Source: Halovivax sp. (lineage in GTDB: Archaea > Halobacteriota > Halobacteria > Halobacteriales > Natrialbaceae). From it: a stretch of DNA of 7,474 bases. Position 1 is the stretch's first letter, and each line of letters opens with the position of its first letter. The DNA is taken from contig SLIS01000100.1 in assembly GCA_007135505.1 (NCBI GenBank), positions 1 through 7,474 of the forward strand, given 5' to 3'. The notes beneath the pieces are model-generated. The model was given only the letters and a program-made list of their open reading frames with translations, was not told the DNA's origin and did not search any database. Positions 4,846 through 7,474 of this stretch are shown one piece after another. Position numbers and translations under genes: made by a program.

Positions 4846-6344
4846 GTCGAACCCCCGGTGGCTCGCCGGATCGCCCGGTCGAAGTCCGAAAGCAGGTCCG
4901 CGGGCGCCTCGAGCCCGACCGAGACGCGAATCAGGTCCGGGGACACGCCCGCGTCCGCTCGCTCGTCGGTGGTGAGCTGGCCGTGTGTGGTGCTCGCCGG
5001 GTGGACGACGAGGGTCTTCGCGTCGCCGACGTTCGCCAGGAAGGAGGCGAGTTCGACGCGCTCGCAGAAGCGTTTGCCGGCTTCGAAGCCGGAGTGGCTG
5101 TCGGCGGTCTCGTCCCCGCTACGTTCACCTCCGTCGAGGCCGAACGCGAGCATCCCCCCGAAGTCGTCGAGGTACCGGTCCGCGTGATCGTGGGTTGGGT
5201 GAGCCGCGTGACCGGGGTAGGTTACCCACGCGACGTCGTCGTGGTCGGCCAGGAAGTCGGCGACGACCGCGGCGTTCTCGCAGTGACGGTCCATCCGGAG
5301 GGACAGTGTCTCGAGGCCCTGCAAGGTCTGCCAGGAGTCGAAGGGCGACTGTTGGTTGCCGAGGCTGCGCAGCGAGCGGTATCGCACCGCGGCGGCGAGC
5401 GGGGCGTGCGAGAAGTCCCGGCTGAAGTCGACGTCCGTGTAGGCGGGGTTCTCGCCGGCGAGTTCGGGGAATCGGTCGGCGCGTTCGTGCCAGGGGAACC
5501 GACCGCCGTCGATCACGACGCCGCCGAGGGTCGTCCCGTGGCCGTGGAGCCACTTCGTCGTCGAGGCCCAGACGACGTCGGCTCCGTGCTCGAGTGGCCG
5601 ACAGAGCGCCGGCGTGGCGAACGTGTTGTCCACGACGAGTGGGACACCGTGGTCGTGAGCGATGGCCGCGATGGCCTCGAAGTCCGGCGTGACGAGCGAC
5701 GGATTGCCGATCGTTTCGACGTGGACGAAGGCCGTGTCCTCGTCGATGGCCGCCTCGTAGGCCGCCGGATCGAGCGTCGGGACGAATCGCGGTTCGATCC
5801 CGCGTCTGGCGGCCGTCGAGCGGAAGTACGCCGTCGTTCCGCCGTAGGTGTCCGTCGAGCAGACGACGTTGTCACCCGCCGACGCGAGCGGGAGCGTGAT
5901 CGCATCCAGCGCGGCCATCCCGCTTCCCGTCGCGACGGCCCCCGTTCCGCCGGCCAGGGTGGCCAATCGCTCCTCGAGTCGCGCGACGGTCGGGTTGCTG
6001 ATCCGCGAGTAGATGTGGCCGTCGTCAGCGAGGGCGTAGCGGGCGGCCGCGTCGTCGGCGCTGTCGAACGCGTAGGCGGTCGTCTGGACGATCGGAATCG
6101 CCGCCGCGCCGGTCGACGGGTCCGGTCGGTACCCCGCGTGGGCGCCCTGACTGGCTCGTTCCAGCGTCGAATTAGTCTCGCGTCCAGGCACCGATTCGCC
6201 CCTGTTTCCGTCCCGATCCGGTCTCGGGTCCTGACGACGATCTCGCGGGCCGTTTCCGGGCGGGCCGCTTCTGGGCGGACCGCCTCCGGTATTCGTGGCC
6301 GGTGCATCGTCGGTCTCCTGCCCGGCGGGTCGCTCGTCACACAT
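4842..6344 (-). CDS. metY: O-acetylhomoserine sulfhydrylase / aminocarboxypropyltransferase (MetY)
   Basis: A 500-residue PLP enzyme of the Cys/Met metabolism family. It joins O-acetylhomoserine with sulfide to make homocysteine and acetate in the cytoplasm. Fold-type-I landmarks are clear: Tyr112 and Arg114 in YSRISNPT (phosphate contact from the neighbouring subunit), SGM at 141-143, Tyr167 in DTYGGT (ring stacking), Asp239 in VVDNTF (PLP nitrogen) and Lys264 in [11 protein letters not shown] (Schiff base). Carboxylate-binding Arg473 lies in IRVSVGLE. The stretch [15 protein letters not shown] (431-445) followed by [10 protein letters not shown] favours MetY over cystathionine synthase or lyase. 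An acidic insert (406-419) looks halophile-specific. Residues 1 to about 55 are a Pro/Gly/Arg/Asp-rich extension absent from typical members of about 430 residues. A GTG at 6191 (residue 52) is an alternative start. ATG 6344 is kept because a TATA element lies 29 bases upstream. The stop overlaps the metX start by four bases. Confidence 0.93.
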   Translation of the reverse strand: MCDERPAGQETDDAPATNTGGGPPRSGPPGNGPRDRRQDPRPDRDGNRGESVPGRETNSTLERASQGAHAGYRPDPSTGAAAIPIVQTTAYAFDSADDAAARYALADDGHIYSRISNPTVARLEERLATLAGGTGAVATGSGMAALDAITLPLASAGDNVVCSTDTYGGTTAYFRSTAARRGIEPRFVPTLDPAAYEAAIDEDTAFVHVETIGNPSLVTPDFEAIAAIAHDHGVPLVVDNTFATPALCRPLEHGADVVWASTTKWLHGHGTTLGGVVIDGGRFPWHERADRFPELAGENPAYTDVDFSRDFSHAPLAAAVRYRSLRSLGNQQSPFDSWQTLQGLETLSLRMDRHCENAAVVADFLADHDDVAWVTYPGHAAHPTHDHADRYLDDFGGMLAFGLDGGERSGDETADSHSGFEAGKRFCERVELASFLANVGDAKTLVVHPASTTHGQLTTDERADAGVSPDLIRVSVGLEAPADLLSDFDRAIRRATGGST

Positions 6345-6348
6345 GCTC

Positions 6349-6358
6349 TATAATTATA
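6349..6358. promoter_or_regulatory. AT-only 10-bp palindrome at the inferred metY transcription start
   Basis: TATAATTATA is a perfect palindrome made only of A and T in GC-rich DNA. It lies between the metY TATA-like element (6371-6376) and the ATG at 6344, at or just beside the predicted transcription start. It could be an operator, an initiator-region element, or itself a TATA box on either strand. Confidence 0.4.
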
Positions 6359-6370
6359 TTCTCGTACGAC

Positions 6371-6376
6371 TTTATG
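6371..6376 (-). promoter_or_regulatory. TATA-like element of the metY promoter
   Basis: On the minus strand this reads CATAAA, centred about 29 bases before the ATG at 6344. The spacing fits a leaderless or nearly leaderless metY-metX mRNA. A competing TATA-like run (6349-6358) is closer and would place initiation inside the present reading frame, around base 6328. Confidence 0.5.
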
Positions 6377-6400
6377 CACACCAGTAACGGCAAAACCCGC

Positions 6401-6412
6401 CTCGCATGCGAG
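6401..6412. repeat. Perfect 12-bp palindrome in the metY/MFS intergenic region
   Basis: CTCGCATGCGAG equals its own reverse complement. It lies 25 bases upstream of the metY TATA-like element and about 65 bases upstream of the MFS TATA-like element. This is a plausible place for a regulator acting on metY or on both divergent genes. No function can be read from the sequence. Confidence 0.4.
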
Positions 6413-6477
6413 ACGGTCACTCGCCAGCACCAGCGCACCGTGGCCGTCCCTCGGTCCGTGGTGCCCGAATGGACGCC

Positions 6478-6485
6478 TTGATAGG
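6478..6485 (+). promoter_or_regulatory. TATA-like element of the MFS transporter gene
   Basis: TTGATAGG is centred 26 bases before the GTG at 6508. It resembles the AATAGG element of the YeeE-half gene. The spacing predicts a leaderless transcript beginning at the GTG and supports that start. The match to the consensus is weak. Confidence 0.4.
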
Positions 6486-6507
6486 CTGGTAGTTCCAACG
6501 CGAATCT

Positions 6508-7474
6508 GTGACTTCCCGGGCTCGCGTTCGCGTCGTCCTCGCGGCCGTGATCTTCACCGTCCTCTTCTCGCAGCTGTTGCTCTACCCCGGGATCGCGGAC
6601 CTCGTCGAGGTACTCGGCGCCGAGGCGGACCCGTCCGAAGAGCGGGCGGTTTCGCCGCAACTCGACGCGAGCATGTGGTTCCTCGTCGCCGAATTCGCCG
6701 CCTACGTCTCGTTCGTCGGCGTCTGGGGCCTCGCCAGCGACGCCGCCGGTCGACGGACGCCGTTCATCGTCGTCGCGTCCGTCGCGGGTGCGGCTGGATA
6801 CGCCACCCTCGCCCTCGTTCCGACGCTGGGGACGATTCCCTTCGAGGGCGTGCTCGCATTGCGGGTCTTCCAGGGTGCGATGACCATCGGCGCCTTCTCG
6901 CTGACGATGACGATGCTGATGGACCTGGAGGGCGGCCACGGCAAGAACATGGGCGCCGCGGGCATCGCGATCGGGCTGGGGGCCGCCCTCGGGGCACCCG
7001 TCGGCGGGCAGTTGACCGCCGTCGACCCAGTCGCTCCGCTGGCCGTGGCGGCCGCGTTGCTGGTGAGCGTCGGCGCGCTCGTGACGGTCGTCCCGGATCG
7101 CGCGCCGAGTCGGGTGCGAACCTGGCGGGCCGTCCTCGACGGCGTCCGCGATCGACCGATTCTGACGCTGCCGTACGCGTTCGGCTTCGTCGACCGCACG
7201 ACGGCGGGCTTCTTCGCCCTCGTCGGGACGCTTTACTTCCAGGACGTCTTCGGGCTCGACCCGGCGGCGACCGGCCTCCTGCTCGCGTGCTTCTTCGCCC
7301 CGTTCGCCCTCCTGCAGTATCCGATGGGGATCCTCTCGGATCGCATCGGTCGCCGGATCCCGATCGTCGCCGGCTCGATCTGCTACGGGGTCGGCATTCT
7401 GGCCGTCGGCTCGGCGGGTTCGGTGGCGCTCGCGGCGCTCGCCATGGTCGCGGTCGGCGTCCTCGGCGCACTCG
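6508..7474 (+). CDS. Major facilitator superfamily transporter, 3' end outside window
   Basis: The first 322 codons of an integral-membrane secondary transporter; the frame is still open at the window edge, so the C-terminus is missing. The MFS signature motif A occurs twice at pseudo-symmetric positions: GLASDAAGRR (74-83, between helices 2 and 3) and GILSDRIGRR (274-283, between helices 8 and 9). Hydrophobic segments lie at about 8-29, 56-77, 85-106, 113-138, 148-165, 173-196, 218-242, 254-273, 284-303 and 305-322. A polar stretch at 31-54 forms the first outer loop, and the central cytoplasmic loop (about 197-215) is Arg-rich. The GTG start follows an in-frame TAG at 6490-6492 and is the only candidate near the first helix. 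No substrate can be named. Drug or metabolite efflux is common for this type, and divergence from metY is only weak context. Confidence 0.87.
   Translation, partial: MTSRARVRVVLAAVIFTVLFSQLLLYPGIADLVEVLGAEADPSEERAVSPQLDASMWFLVAEFAAYVSFVGVWGLASDAAGRRTPFIVVASVAGAAGYATLALVPTLGTIPFEGVLALRVFQGAMTIGAFSLTMTMLMDLEGGHGKNMGAAGIAIGLGAALGAPVGGQLTAVDPVAPLAVAAALLVSVGALVTVVPDRAPSRVRTWRAVLDGVRDRPILTLPYAFGFVDRTTAGFFALVGTLYFQDVFGLDPAATGLLLACFFAPFALLQYPMGILSDRIGRRIPIVAGSICYGVGILAVGSAGSVALAALAMVAVGVLGAL

Noticed and set aside
4983..6353. A long plus-strand open frame (456 codons) opposite metY.
   Set aside because: It is the antisense shadow of a well-supported PLP enzyme in GC-rich DNA. Its translation is Arg/Val/Gly-rich without recognisable domains. 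Long antisense frames are common in haloarchaeal genes because of third-position GC bias.
6435..6464. An imperfect GC-rich hairpin (GCACC...GGTGC) upstream of the MFS gene.
   Set aside because: The stem is short and interrupted, and such pairings are frequent by chance in sequence of this GC content. No T-tract or other context supports a function.
1..7474. CRISPR array, insertion sequence, tRNA, rRNA, defence or prophage genes.
   Set aside because: No repeat-spacer pattern, terminal inverted repeats with transposase, tRNA-like fold, or phage or defence motif was seen. All sizeable genes are metabolic, transport or small membrane proteins.

Overview
The window reads as ordinary chromosomal DNA from a halophilic archaeon (class Halobacteria). 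The sequence is GC-rich, the coding regions are strongly GC-biased at codon position 3, and the proteins are rich in Asp, Glu, Ala and Val with short acidic insertions in otherwise familiar enzymes. Several genes have a TATA-like element 26-29 bases before the start codon, as expected for leaderless haloarchaeal mRNAs. The genus cannot be named from the sequence alone.

Layout. (1) Bases 71-1085, minus strand: a two-gene unit encoding the two halves of a YeeE/YedE-type sulfur-compound membrane transporter (a YeeE half, then a DUF6691-like half one base downstream). (2) Bases 1338-1985, plus strand: serB, phosphoserine phosphatase, divergent from the transporter pair across a 252-base shared regulatory region. 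(3) Bases 1986-2333: no convincing gene, but a nested inverted repeat. (4) Bases 2334-2747, plus: a small haloarchaeal membrane protein with a His-rich tail and a clear leaderless promoter. (5) Bases 2825-6344, minus: a three-gene overlapping unit, metY (O-acetylhomoserine sulfhydrylase type), then metX (homoserine O-acetyltransferase), then an unrecognised membrane protein. (6) Bases 6508-7474, plus: the first 322 codons of a major facilitator superfamily transporter, cut by the window end and divergent from metY.

How the genes may work together. MetX acetylates homoserine and MetY exchanges the acetyl group for sulfide to make homocysteine, so the pair is the direct-sulfhydrylation branch of methionine synthesis. 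The YeeE-type pair plausibly brings in reduced sulfur such as thiosulfate, and SerB makes serine, the carbon skeleton for cysteine and one-carbon units. Sulfur amino-acid metabolism is therefore a plausible common theme, but the link between the two clusters is inference.

No clearly new biological system was found. The best leads are regulatory and gene-boundary observations. A perfect 8-bp inverted repeat sits against the transporter promoter, and its half-site recurs at exactly the same distance from the divergent serB start. MetY has a low-complexity N-terminal extension of about 55 residues with relaxed codon usage. MetX has a non-conserved-looking C-terminal tail that contains a candidate promoter for the next gene. 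An unknown membrane protein is overlap-coupled to methionine-synthesis genes.
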